Origin: Pyrus communis
Lineage: Eukaryota > Streptophyta > Magnoliopsida > Rosales > Rosaceae
Assembly (NCBI RefSeq): GCF_963583255.1
Contig: NC_084812.1
Coordinates: 23,164,959 to 23,228,958, forward strand
Length of the DNA stretch: 64,000 bases
Direction: 5' to 3'
In this document: piece by piece, positions 21,810 to 33,229 of the stretch
Layout: every line of letters begins with the position of its first letter
How positions within the stretch are numbered: the stretch's first letter is position 1
The notes under the pieces: generated by a model
Database searches by the model: none
Seen by the model: only the letters and a program-made list of their open reading frames with translations
What the model was told of the DNA's origin: nothing
Program-made: the position numbers and the translations under genes

Positions 21810-24315
21810 ATGGGAGAGGACTACATCTTGGAGGGGCCTATCTCTCTACACATGGCAGCTTTGAACTCATCAAAGGTAACTTTTCCATCACTGTTTGCAT
21901 CCATCGGATCAAATATTTCATTCAATTTACCAGGTTCGGGTGATATCAGCTGGAAGGCAGTCATCCGGCAAAAGCCTCTTCAATGTAGTTTTATTTAGTC
22001 ATAATCTCATTTGAAAACAACCAAACAATTAGGATAAACCATGTGAGATTTAAGGTGATAGGGGAAGATACATTACCCTGAGCATAGATGCTAGTTCTTC
22101 TTTGCTGATGCATCCAGACCGATCCGTATCATACATATAGATGTGAAACAAAATAGTGGGACAAATAGAATAGGGATAATGACAGTGAATTAGGCAGAGC
22201 AGCAGAGAAGACATTATGGATGGTAAGAGCTATATGACGTTCAATTAGTAGTAGTTTATTTAATTTAGTGAGCAAGGTTTGATTTTCTCAGGAAACTTTA
22301 TAGTCCAAATTAGTTTGGTTAGACTCTTGGAGTGAGTTTTTGTTATGTACTTGAACTAACTGAAAGTACAGGAGAGTGCACCTGGAAGCACAGGCGGAGA
22401 GCATCGTCTCCTTGTCAGTTCTTGAGACTAGAGAATCCAGACAGTATCTCTCACATGTCAATGGTGCCATCGTGATTTTTGTCGAATAGGTCAAAGATTC
22501 TGGGTGTTTTAAGGGATTAGAGACGACATTTTCATTGCTTTCAGCACCTCCTTGAATTCTGAAAAAGTAGCATTGTCACCTTTTACGCATTTGCACATTG
22601 CCAAATTGGAATTTATAAAACATTGGATTACCAGATAACTTAGCAAAGGGCTCTTGCCAGTGTAATTTTATGATTGCTTAAACAGAATAAGTTTGTCATT
22701 AAACTGAAATACGTAGCCATGTGATACATATAACTGCTATATATGCAAGTTTTTACCAGAAACTGGATGCTAAGTACTGATGATTCTCTCTGTCTGACCT
22801 ACATTTTTACACCACATTCACAGATAATTAGTTGTGCAAAATGTGCTTGACTAGTCTCATTTTCTTAAAATGTAAACTCAGATTCTTGATTTCGTCTGGT
22901 TTAAGGTCATGGGATCCTAGCAATGATTTTAGCTTCTTTGTTCTTAAGAACATCGAGCTTGTCCACATGTTTTCTATTGCTGCAGCACAGAGTTTGTGCC
23001 GTGCATTAAACCTCTGCAGTCGTGATACAATCTCAGTATCCATTTGATCCTCTCTGGTTGAAGGACCGACAACCCATGGATGGTTCTAAGTTAGTTAGGC
23101 TAACAAATCTAGAGGACTGCATTTTGGTGCTACCAAGAACTACTCTATAAGAGTTCATTTAGTTACTATATAGCTCAGACTGATATCAACGTTTTGTCGA
23201 TATTGTTGATGCTTGATCTCTTCTCTTGCTTACAATTACAAGCCTACCTCTTGAGCACTAGGTCTCTTGTCATGGTCGACTTTGAGGAGGTCCGAAATCA
23301 ACTGCTTTGCTGACAAAGAAATGCCCTTCCAGGTCATAGAAACTGAATTCTCCCTGCAGGACAAGCATTTTCTCGTTATTTGAACAGAACCTTGGACAAA
23401 AGCGAATCATTTTAATTTCTGTGTTCTAGTAGAATGTCAATGCTAATTACTAACAGGCATAATCATCTGTTGCTTTTGCTGATTCGACTGGGAAATAAAA
23501 GGTGGGTACCTAAAAAGCAAATCATATCATTTCTGTGTTCTAATATGCTTATACACTACTAATGTTACAGTCTTCCGTTTGGTTTGCCCAGAAAATGAAG
23601 AAAAAAATATGAACACACGGAGCCCACATGTCGTTCTTAGAAGTGACCAGTCCCTGAGAAAGAGCCTCTGGTGACAGTCTATGGAACCAAACAGTCCCAC
23701 AACAGGGTCAGTGAACTCATCCACAGAACTCAGTCCAAAATCCATAATCTTCAGCGGAGAATTGTTGGTGTTGTTCAAGAAGAGGCACGTTCCGGCTTCA
23801 ACTCCCGGTGAACAGTATTTGAGCTGTGAAGAGCTGCCAAGCCTTGTGCAATCTGCCTCACCACAGCTGCAGCTCCAGCCTCACAATACCTTTGTTGCTT
23901 CACAATCCTATTCCTATCAAACAGTTCCTCCTGAACAGAACTCCAGCACAAAGTGGACCCCATTCTCATCCTCGGACACATCGGGCAAGTCAATCACATT
24001 CGGGTGTGGCGACACATTCTCAACAATCTTCCTCATCATCATGATTTCATTAGTGAGCAGCACATTTGACATGGACACCTGCTTCCGTGTTTGGAAAGCG
24101 GCGGCAGCAAAGCTTTTCTGGTCATTGCCCCGGGTGTGGGGCGGTAGAGAAGGAAGGTTTGTGGGTGCAAACAGCCTTTTGAGTGTTTTGGTTGCCACAT
24201 TGTTCTTGTCGCTGCTACTGCCTGACTTTCTGCTGATGCCTTTCCTGACCACAGAATCCTCCTCTGCCTAAAATCTCTGATATTTTTCATGCTTATCTGC
24301 ATGTCTTCTTGTTTC
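21810..24315 (-). pseudogene. CCaMK (DMI3-type calcium/calmodulin-dependent kinase) pseudogene
   Basis: Functional CCaMK decodes nuclear calcium spiking in arbuscular mycorrhiza and nodulation signalling. Here recognisable pieces follow in order on the minus strand: N-terminus and kinase domain (about 24315-23575), a kinase-end exon (23353-23248), the calmodulin-binding/linker region (about 23090-22850), first EF-hand (22500-22380), and the later EF-hands (about 22140-22080 and 21980-21810, with MDANSDGKVTFDEF). Exon borders are still visible, so it is a decayed gene copy and not a retrocopy. Lesions: missing start; 2-nt loss in the glycine loop; HRDLKPEN changed to HRELKPE then a frameshift; deletion after GSID; 5-nt loss in the 23353-23248 exon; donor loss near 22855; two nonsense codons in the EF-hand region (22453-22451 and 22417-22415); an extra base before the last EF-hand. 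Clearly non-functional as a kinase. Confidence 0.9.
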
Positions 24316-24408
24316 TTGTCCAATGATTAGGACAACGATTACGATGATGACCAAGACAAACCAACCTTTGATGAGATGGAACTGGCAAAGCAAAGACCCA
24401 ACGAAGAG

Positions 24409-24413
24409 GGATT
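24409..24413. repeat. Target site duplication GGATT, left
   Basis: Matches 31375-31379 exactly, at the outer edges of the copia LTRs. Confidence 0.9.
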
Positions 24414-24585
24414 AATAGAATTATATGGCTGAATTACTTCTTACTATTCACAAGATTAAGAATATATATACACAATCCTTGTTCCACAAGGAAACATAAA
24501 AGGACACAAAATATATCCTTCCTATTAAAGGACTCCTAAAATATTCACATAAACTTTACATCCTTAATTAAAATTCACGTTAACA
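24414..24585 (-). repeat. Copia 3' LTR (172 bp)
   Basis: Aligns over its length with 31208-31374. It ends on the plus strand with CGTTAACA next to the purine tract at 24586-24597. Confidence 0.92.
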
Positions 24586-25233
24586 CTCCCCCTCAAGTTG
24601 GTGTATAGATATCACACATGCTAACTTGATCAGTGAGTCATCAAACTTCCTACTACACACATCATGAGTAAGAACATTTGCCAATTGCTCTTCAGAATTT
24701 ACAAATGGTATTGACACAATCTTCTTTTCAAGTTTCTCTTTAATAAAATGCCTATCAACCTCCACATGCTTCGTCCTATTGTGTTGCACTGGATTGTCTA
24801 CTATATCCTTTGTAGACTTGTTATCACAATATAGTTTCATAGTCTCCTTCGGTTTGAACCCAAGTTCCCAAAGAAGCTTGCGTAACCACAAAATCTCACA
24901 TATCCCTTGTGCCATACCTTGGTACTCAGCCTTAGCAGACGACTGCGATACCACTTTATGTTTCTTACTACGCCATGTGACTAAATTCCCTCCAACAAAA
25001 GTGAAATAGTCAGATGTAGAACGCCTGTCAGTTACATCACCTGCCCAAGCCGTAACGGTAAATCCTTCAATTCTTAGATGTCCATGTCTTTCATACAAAA
25101 TCCCTTTACCAGGTGCATACTTCAAATATGCTAAAATAAGCATGACAGCCACCATGTGATCTACACTTGGTGAGTGCATATATTGACTCACAACACTTAT
25201 CGCATAAGCAATATCAGGAAGATTATGAGCCAA
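24586..25233 (-). pseudogene. Copia RNase H region
   Basis: A long frame (25233-24580) shows the copia RNase H hallmarks: AISVVSQYMHSPSVDHM, WAGDVTDRRSTSDY, VTWRSKKHKVVSQSSAKAEY, LYCDNKST and HVEVDRHFIKEKL. The frame runs into the LTR. Just upstream, the RT-RNase H junction (25234-25364) is broken by stops. Confidence 0.9.
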
Positions 25234-25364
25234 ATAAATCAGTCTCCCTACAAGTCTCTGATATCGCCCTTTATCAACCGATTTCTAATCCAAATACACG
25301 ACCAAATGATGTTTTTCCACAATAGGAGTATCCACAAGCTTACACCCTAACATACATGTTTCCT

Positions 25365-26027
25365 TTAATTTAACAAATCCAAAACATATTTACGCTGAGA
25401 CAAGAAAATACCTTTGGTTGAACGAGCAACTTCAACCCCAAGGAAATACTTCAAATCACCCAAGTTCTTCATCTCAAATTCTACCGCAAGATGCTCTTGC
25501 AAATTCACAATTTCGTCAAAATCATCTCCAGTGATAATCATGTCATCTACATAGGTAACCAGAGCAGTTACTCTATTCAGTCTCCGCTTCCCAAATAACG
25601 TGTAATCAGAATGACTTTGATGATATCCATTCTTCTTCATGACTTGAGTGAACCTATCAAATCATGCATGAGGTGACTGTTTAAGCCCATACAGCGATTT
25701 TCGTAATTTATGTACTCCTGTTTTTCCACCAACATCATACCGAGGAGGAAAATCCATGTATTCTTCCAGATTTCCATGAAGGAAAGCATTTTTCACATTG
25801 AACTGTTTTAGTGGCCAGTCCATATTTGTAGCTAAAGAAATAAGAACATGTACCGTATTCATTTTGACTACGGGAGAAAACATTTCTTGATAATCCACAC
25901 CATACATCTGAGTATATCCTTTTGCCACCAATCTTGCTTTGTATCTATCAATCGCTCGGTCAGCTTTGTATTTAATTGCGAACACCCAACAACATCCAAT
26001 AGTCTTCTTCCTATTGGGCAACTTCAT
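25365..26027 (-). pseudogene. Copia reverse transcriptase region
   Basis: Two segments (26027-25662 and 25640-25365) are parted by an in-frame TGA at about 25664-25662, just after SLYGLKQSPHA. Key RT blocks are present: KARLVAKGYTQ, VDYQEMFSPVVK, NVKNAFLHGNLEE and the catalytic YVDDMIITGDD, then LGDLKYFLGVEVARS. The rest of RT to RNase H is damaged. Confidence 0.9.
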
Positions 26028-26049
26028 TACTTCCCAGGTCTTATTTTTT

Positions 26050-27675
26050 CTATAATGCTAACATATCCTCATCCATCGCTTTCACCCACTTTGGATCTTT
26101 CAAAGCTTCCTCCACTCTGGTAGGGATTTCAATGGACTCCATATTATTCACCAAGGCTTCACGTTCAAGTGCATGATTCATGCATGATACGTAGTTAGCT
26201 ATTGGGTACTTCACTTTCTCTTCCGGAGAAAACCTGTTAAGAGGCACACCTCAATTTTGTCTTGGTGGCAACTTATTTGTACTTACAATATTATTTAGAT
26301 TAGTTGCATAATCATCTACAATACTTACCTCAAGTATATTCAGAGAAGATGTATTGGACGACATTGTGGAGCTAGAGAAAGGGTAATACACTACTAGGCT
26401 CGCTATCAGAAACTATTCAGGACTAGGCTCAATAGGAACTGTTGAACCAAACTACCACTGTCGGTAATTTCTTGCTGTTGTTGGGCATCATTGCTTTTGG
26501 CAGCTGCTTGTCGAGACTCTTCTGTTCTATTCTAGGCAGAAACTTGCTGGAAATCCTTCATGCTGCTCTCGGCAGCAACTCCATTGACTCCTCATGCATC
26601 CACAGCTCCCTTATATCCAACCAACAAAGATCATCCATAGTATCACCCTCCCCATGGTGATCTAAAGTCGAGTGGAGTGGAGCATAAATATTCAGATTAT
26701 GAAAATGTAACATCCATAGTCACGTACATATGGTGAGTGTCAGGATGATAACATTTCCTTTCTGATGAGTGGAAAAGCCAACAAATACACACCGAAGTGC
26801 ACACGGATCAAGTTTACTTCGATGAATCTTTTGAATATGAACATACATTACACACCACTGAAGCATGTTGGGTGAGTTTCTGAAGAGGTCTGAAAACCGA
26901 CAACTCGGGATGGCATACGGTTGATTACATAAACTGCATAAGTGACTGCTTCAGGCTAAAAACGCTTAAGAATAAAAGCACAAATGAGCAAGGCATAAGT
27001 AGTTTCAAGAATATGGCGATTTTTCCTCTCAACCACCCCATTTCTGGAGTGTGAGGACATGTCATTTCATGAATAGTTCATTGATTATGAAGAAATTCGG
27101 ACACCTCAAAATTAATATATTCACCTCCATTATCAGAGTGAAGAAATTTAATAACAGAGGAATATTGAGTTCGGATCATCTGAGAAAAAGACCGAACCAC
27201 CATACTAACATCACTTTTATTTTTCATCACATACAACCAGGTCATACGAGTGCAATCATCAACGAACGTAACAAACTATTTAATTCTAGAAGAAATACTG
27301 ACAGGGAATGGTCCCCAGACATCAGAATGCACGAGATCAAACGGAAATAATCTTTTATTCATACTTGGAGGAAACGAAGCACGATGGCTTTTAGCAAGAA
27401 TACATACTTCACATTGTAAGTCTGATTCAATTATTTCACGAAATAAACTAGGCAACATATGCTTTAAATAACCAAAAGACACATGGCCCAATCGACGATA
27501 CAATAACCAAACTTCTTGTAAATTACTAGCATGAGACGCTCGAACAGCATTAGCTCTTCGAGGAATGACGTCATCCACATAATACAACCCTTCTCTCTTA
27601 GTACCACGCCCAATTATCTCCTTGGTCTGAATGTCTTGAAGTAGACAAAAGGATGAATAAATTATATAACACAAT
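26050..27675 (-). pseudogene. Copia integrase and integrase-RT linker
   Basis: The GAG-pre-integrase motif (LLYRRLGHVSFGYLKHMLP) and zinc-binding pattern (LQCEVCILAKSHRASFP) lie in 27674-27276, followed by LVHSDVWGPFPVS with the first catalytic Asp. A second catalytic segment, FLHSDNGGEY, is readable at about 27160-27100. From about 27050 to 26250 frames are broken. The segment 26247-26050 (RVEEALKDPKWVKAMDEDM) is the conserved lead-in to RT. Confidence 0.85.
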
Positions 27676-28243
27676 CCAACTGCTCAGTAACTTGTGGCAT
27701 AGATAATAGATGATGAGATAAGGATGGCATGAGTAAACAGTGATGTAACGAAAGAGAGGGTGTAAGACACGATGTTCCCACTCCAACAACCAGAGCAGTA
27801 ATGCCATTGGCAGTAGCTATGCACTTTCTACGAGATATTGTTATATATTGAAACAAAGTTTTATCGTAAGTCATATGATTCGTTGCACTAGAGTCGAGAA
27901 TCCAACCTATATGATGATTAGTATCAGAGGCTAAAAGAACACGTCCCACAATACTTGTATTAGACGATGATTCACCAGTACTAGTTAACATAGATTGACT
28001 CGAATCACTAAAGGGTAGCTCAGCTTCCTTAGTACTGCTTGGTGTGGCAGCGGCTAAGGATGCACATCTTCCCCTTGTTCCATTATTTGCACGCTCCTTT
28101 GCTTGTAAGCATTTCTTCAACTCCGAAAACCATTCGGGTACTCCATGTTTCGCAAAACTTGTATCCTCAGTGTGGTGGGTTTGACCACAGAAAGTACACT
28201 TCAAATCATCTTTGTTTTCTCTAGTCAAGGGACGAGAATTCAC
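27662..28243 (-). pseudogene. Copia zinc knuckle and aspartic protease region
   Basis: A CCHC-like knuckle (CTFCGQTHHTEDTSF) has lost one Cys to Ser. The protease motif reads WILDSSATNHMT, with Ser in place of the usual Gly after DS, so the active-site loop is altered. Confidence 0.85.
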
Positions 28244-28430
28244 AGATGAATTTGAAGACCCATTGGAACAAAAAACGCGCAGATAGCCGAGAAACCATAG
28301 CCACCGTAGGTACCCCTAATTGGCTAATTGTGTTACTCCCACCCATCATGGTGGCATGGCGTTGTGCATCACGCCTAACCACAGAGAACACTTTTTTGAC
28401 TGATGGTAAAGGTTGAGTTTGTAGAACATC
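28221..28430 (-). pseudogene. Copia gag, C-terminal part (downstream of nested insertion)
   Basis: SDVLQTQPLPSVKKVFSVVRRDAQRH continues the gag polyprotein. Its upstream half lies at 30618-31046, on the other side of the nested element. Confidence 0.8.
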
Positions 28431-28435
28431 ACTAC
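28431..28435. repeat. Target site duplication ACTAC, left (nested element)
   Basis: Identical to 30613-30617. Confidence 0.88.
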
Positions 28436-30612
28436 TGTAAAACCCCTCCCTAAATTTAGTGTTTAATTTTACGTTTCCCCTAAAAGTATTTGAAGTTTTC
28501 AATTTGGTCCCCTTATCCTTAAGATATCCAGACCCTCATTTTAGATTATCATATCTCTCTGTTTGCCACGTGGCATCACCCCAACTCATCCCCTATTTCT
28601 CTCTCTCTATTGCCCCGAGACTCACTTAGCTCACTCTTCTCTCTCACTCTATCCCTCTCTCCCTCTCTCGTCGATCTAACTCGCACCCACGCATACCCTT
28701 AGAAGCACCCCGGTGACGGCGCAACACCACCATCACCCTCATAGACTTCCTCTTCCTCTCCATTGTCTTCATAAAGCTCTAGAGTACCCATAGAACACCA
28801 AACCTATGTCTGGCGAACTGTGGGTGTGCGAGTCCAAATCTGGCTATCTTCGGCCGTTTCACGGCAAACCTCAGGTACTAACTTCTCCCTCTCACCTCTA
28901 CCTTCAATTTCGTAGGTAGAGCGTAAGTTATGGTGACCAAACGACGATGATTGGAGCTCAAGAAGCTCCGGCCTCCTTCTCTAATGAGTAATAGGTCGAA
29001 TAACCCAAGCTTAGTGAACCCAGACCCTTTAGGCTGTTTAAGAGTCGGGCCTTAGGCCTATTAGCTATTAAGCCTAAACCCAAAATCATTTTACCTATTT
29101 ATTTTCCTTTTATTTTTATTTAAACCCAAAACCCTTTTGTTGGACTAGGCCTTCAGCCCAAGACCAAAGGCTTTGGCCCGTAAGCTCTTAAGCCCAAAAC
29201 CAAACCCTTTGCTTTGGGCCAGGCTTTCAAGCCCAGTCCCCTTGAACCAAAACCCATCAAATAAGGCCTTTGGGCCTTGGAACCCAAGCCCACTCCTTTA
29301 GGCCTAACCTGGTCCAACCCTAAGCCCAAAACGGTTGACCCAACCTAGTTGACCTGTTGACTTTGACCCGATCTGACAGTTGACTTTGACTTTGACCTAG
29401 GTAACGGTCAGTGTTGACTTTAACTTTGACCGGTCAATGGTGAACATTGACTTTTCGGCTGTTTTGCGGGTTTTCATCCGGGACCCCATGCTAGGCTAAT
29501 TTCAATGTCTTGGACCCGTTTATGACATTTGTTTTCCCAAATTCAATCGTTTGAGTATAGTTTCATTAATTGGACCCTTTTATGTGCTTAGGTGCATTAA
29601 TTATGGTGAATCCATCTTCGCTAGTTTGCATGGCTCTTCGGCAACAATGTATCTGTGAGTGGACCCCTTCTAAAATGCATGTTTTAATAGTATAAATGGC
29701 ATACATGAAAAGCATGATTTACTGATTACGTTTTATGAAATGTTTTATGAGATATTATGCTTAGAATATTTTGGAATACCATATTTTCTATCAAACCCAT
29801 GTTCTATGTAGGGTATCTAATGGATGACGATATACTATTTAGAACATGTTTTTAAACACTGCTTTATAGTATAGATGATGGATGACTTTATACTATGAAA
29901 TTGTTTTTGAGATATATGTACCTATGTTTGGAAAGACTATGTTCAATAGTTTTGTGCTTATCTAGTGGTCACTATTCCACCACGGACGAGGTTTATGGTG
30001 CTGGCATGTGGGCTTGGAGAAATAATCCTTGGCTTCACGTCGACGGACATGGAGTTGGCAAGGGGCCTGGAGAAAAAATCTCTGGCTTTGGGTCAAGAGA
30101 CAGAGCTGGCAATGGACCGGGAGATATTATTATTTGCACTATTTATCACACTATATATGAGATGTTTTATGCCATGCTAGGGTTTTTGAAAAAACCTACC
30201 ACTTATTATGCTATTAGTTTTCATAAAGCTTTGTGGGTTAGTATGTTGATAACTGTTTTATTATATATGTATATCAATTTGGTCCACTCATGTTTGTTTT
30301 GCGCCCCCTCAGGATTTAGATTCGAGGCATACAATCCTGGTGTCAAGGCACATCCGTATCGGCATCTTCTAATCCTCTCGGTGTAGGACCCATTCTTTTA
30401 TTCATTCAATTTTATATTATTTCTTTTAGTGTTCTAGTTAGTTGTATGCTCTGAACACGTTCCTCATTTGCATATTAATTATATTTAAATTTCTTTTATC
30501 TTATTCATATTTTAGTTCTCATATTTTCAATAAATGGCTTTCTTCACCCTCGGGTGTCGGCTAGCACGTGACCATTCTGATGTCCCATGGACATCGGGAT
30601 CGAAGCATGTCA
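28436..30612 (+). mobile_element. Nested solo-LTR-like insertion (2177 bp)
   Basis: It starts TGTAAAACCCCTCCC and ends GATCGAAGCATGTCA, i.e. TG...CA ends, and is flanked by the exact duplication ACTAC (28431-28435 and 30613-30617). It splits the copia gag frame; the coding sense resumes on the far side. It has no detectable gag/pol, no second LTR and no primer site, so a solo LTR of a larger element is the simplest reading. Inside are W-box-like TTGAC repeats (29340-29460), a C/T-rich stretch (28590-28680) and, near the 3' end, TTTTGCGCCCCCTCAGG at about 30297, a block shared with 58430-58450. A separate non-autonomous element with long unique sequence is the alternative. Confidence 0.85.
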
Positions 30613-30617
30613 ACTAC
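30613..30617. repeat. Target site duplication ACTAC, right (nested element)
   Basis: Identical to 28431-28435. Confidence 0.88.
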
Positions 30618-31046
30618 GAACCTTATCATCTAGACCTGCTAAAAAAGCATAAACTTGGTGCAGTTAAATCTCTTCTCGAAGTGTCTTCAAAACATGAGCA
30701 CACTTTATCTTAATTGGTCTGCTTTAATCCAACTCCTGCCACATGAACTTGAGATCAACCACCCCTTCACAATTGCATTCCCTGTCTCCCACATTTCATA
30801 CTCAGTACTGCCTTCATTCGGTTCCTTGATACTTCCTGTCACGAATCCCTTCTTACTGCGTCCAGCGATATGCATCTCCAACACTCTGGACCAAAAGGGA
30901 TAGTTCGATCCATTGAGTTTGATAGCACTTGGCATAACAGAAGCATCATTCTAAATTACCACAGAGTTGAGAACAGACTGACTAGTTGAACCAGTAATTC
31001 CACCCCTAGGTTTTTGTTCTGAGCCTCCCTCATTGTCGTTCAGCAT
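30618..31046 (-). pseudogene. Copia gag, N-terminal part
   Basis: The frame starts at the ATG at 31046 (MLNDNEGGSEQK), meets a TAG at 30953-30951, then continues as a gag of the copia UBN2 type (IKLNGSNYPFWSRVLEMHI, KGFVTGSIKEP). Further stops follow before the nested insertion at 30612. Confidence 0.85.
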
Positions 31047-31194
31047 TGTTGTATCGCAGCACACTCACGGCAGCATAGCAACACACTCACGACAGCACAG
31101 CAACACACACACATATCAAGAACAACGAGCACAGTTCTTGCAGACACAGCAGCGGCACGATAAAATTTTTTACAGTTAGGGTTACAGCAAACTA

Positions 31195-31207
31195 GGCTCG
31201 GATGCCA
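31195..31207 (-). other. Copia primer-binding site
   Basis: The minus strand reads TGGCATCCGAGCC directly after the 5' LTR, resembling TGGTATCAGAGCC used for initiator-Met tRNA priming. Confidence 0.75.
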
Positions 31208-31374
31208 AATAGAATTATATGGCTGAATTACTTACTTTTTATTATTCACAAGATTAAGAATATATATATACAATCCTTGTTCCACAAGGAAACATAAGGG
31301 GACACAAAATATACTTCCTAATAAAGAAAATATTTACATAAACTTTACATTCTTAATTAAGACTCACGTTAACA
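31208..31374 (-). repeat. Copia 5' LTR (167 bp)
   Basis: Aligns with 24414-24585. The primer-binding site adjoins at 31207 going left. Confidence 0.92.
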
Positions 31375-31379
31375 GGATT
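31375..31379. repeat. Target site duplication GGATT, right
   Basis: Matches 24409-24413 exactly. Confidence 0.9.
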
Positions 31380-32747
31380 CATATGGGAAGTGAGGGAATA
31401 TATTGTCCAAGTTAGTTGCTGAGGAAAAAAAGAGTCAGTCAATTTGATTTTGTAGCAAGTTTTATGTCTCTTGGGAATTCTCCTCTGCATCAATTTTGAA
31501 GTTTGCACTTTATAATGCTTATCTCTAGTTGCAGAGGAGGAGTTACGTAGCACTTCGGGCCCAAGTAAAAGAGTCAGAGGCCCAATTCCAATAAAGGAAA
31601 CAAGCTGCCTAATTAGAAAAATCTTATCATCTCACTAGAGGTTAGAAGTAGGGGTGAGTTTGGTCGGATCAGATTGGAAACAAGCATTCGTATCATATAT
31701 TTGTTCCAGTTTCGGAAATTTGGATCATCAGAATTTATTGAAAATTTTGGAATTAGTTTTCTCTCAGAATTTTCGGAACTTGATTCAGATCTCTTATATT
31801 TTGCAAGACAGAGAAATTTTTTAAACTTGTATGTGTGCACTATTCAATATTCTTTTCTTTTTTATGACATAAGACCATATTAGATAAGATTAAACAGTAT
31901 GTATGATTATACTCTTTATTTTTAGTATATAATAGTATGATTAAATATACAAAATATGAGATAAAACATACTAAATATAATAACAAACATGATAAAATAA
32001 GAATATGCATGATTTATATATATATATATATATATATAGGAACAAGTTTGAGAAATTTCAAATCGGATAGGTACAATCCAATGGCCATCTAATTTTTTTG
32101 AAAATTTTGGGAATCAATAATGTTTGGACTCGGAATGGAAATTTTCTGTTCAGATTGGAATCTCTAATCCAACTTGCACCTCCTAGTTAGAAGGAAAGGA
32201 AGGAGACAATGAACCTCGTAGATAAGGAAGCAAAAGTTCACACTGCCAAGCCACAATTCTAATGGAGTCATAATGACTCCGAGGCTTGTGTGAATGTCAT
32301 GAATTGGGATGAGAGTTCTCTCTAATTCAATTGAGTTTAGTAGTAAATTAGAGATTGTAACGTGGGAGCCCAAAATTTTTATTTTCCGCTTGTCCATTTA
32401 AAATACAAGAGAAATCAGTAATCAGAATAATTTTAGTACTCGTTTCAGCCCATTCTAAGTTAGCATGCCATAAAGTTGAAATAACGCAATTAGTCCTTTA
32501 TACTTGACGCGCCACAGTTATCTTATGGAAAGGTTTTTGATCCAATTTGACACTTCGTCTAGTCCAATTTATTCTATGCATACCATCAGGTTGCCTACAT
32601 GTATGTTGTGATAATGTCAATAAGATTAATAGAAATTTTGTGAGTCTTTTTGGTTCCTGGAATGGGTGGATAACCGTGGTTTCCCACCAGTTATTTCTCT
32701 TTTAAAATTTAAAAAAAAAAAAAAAGATTAATAGAAACTTGGCCTCC
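31380..32747. other. Intergenic, AT-rich, no gene recognised
   Basis: A TA microsatellite is at about 32017-32038. Short open frames (31613-31840, 32164-32397) show no domain. Confidence 0.4.
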
Positions 32748-32750
32748 TAA

Positions 32751-33226
32751 GACCATCTCCAACCCTTGGTAAAACCTAAAATGTTTAAGCCTGAAAATTT
32801 AGGTTTTAAACCCAAACAGTTTTTCTGCTTCAACCTTGCTGGTTAAATTTTTAGCCCGAAATTAGGATAATTTTTTGCTTAAAGTTTTCTTAAAGTAACT
32901 TTAAAAAAATTATCGTAATTTATTTTTATGAACATTTTAACCTAAAAATATTTAGATTCTGATAAATATTGAAAAATTACTAAACCGACACCATGAAACT
33001 CGTGTAACACTATGAAAGAATACGAAACACATGAATTTTTTTTTTAATTATTTTAGTTGTTGAATTCAAATTTGGACCATAAGATTTTTATTTTTATTTT
33101 TTTTACCGTTGGATTTAATCATAATAAATTTTAACCATCAATGAATTTATAAATATAAAACTAAAAAAAATACACATATATGGTGAACTTCAAATTTGTG
33201 TTTTACTCAAAAAGTTGGAGTAAGTC
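32751..33226. mobile_element. Tourist-like MITE (476 bp)
   Basis: The left end GACCATCTCCAACCCTTGG and the right end in reverse GACTTACTCCAACTTT form short inverted repeats. TAA precedes (32748-32750) and follows (33227-33229), the PIF/Harbinger target. No coding sequence is present, so it would depend on a transposase in trans. Confidence 0.7.
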
Positions 33227-33229
33227 TAA

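Larger units (their letters stand above)
24414..31374 (-). mobile_element. Ty1-copia LTR retrotransposon, degenerate, with nested insertion
   Basis: Two short LTRs (24414-24585 and 31208-31374) start TGTTAACG on the minus strand and are flanked by the 5-bp duplication GGATT (24409-24413 and 31375-31379). Next to the right LTR is a primer-binding site TGGCATCCGAGCC, close to the usual initiator-Met tRNA type. Next to the left LTR is a purine tract (minus-strand CTTGAGGGGGAG). Internal order gag, protease, integrase, RT, RNase H on the minus strand defines copia. The internal region has many stops and shifts. Removing the 2177-bp nested insertion leaves about 4.8 kb, a usual size for copia. The two LTRs differ at roughly a dozen sites by eye, so insertion is not recent. 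Confidence 0.95.

Noticed and set aside
29895..30386. 163-codon frame in the nested element
   Set aside because: No retroelement or host domain; composition looks like non-coding LTR sequence.
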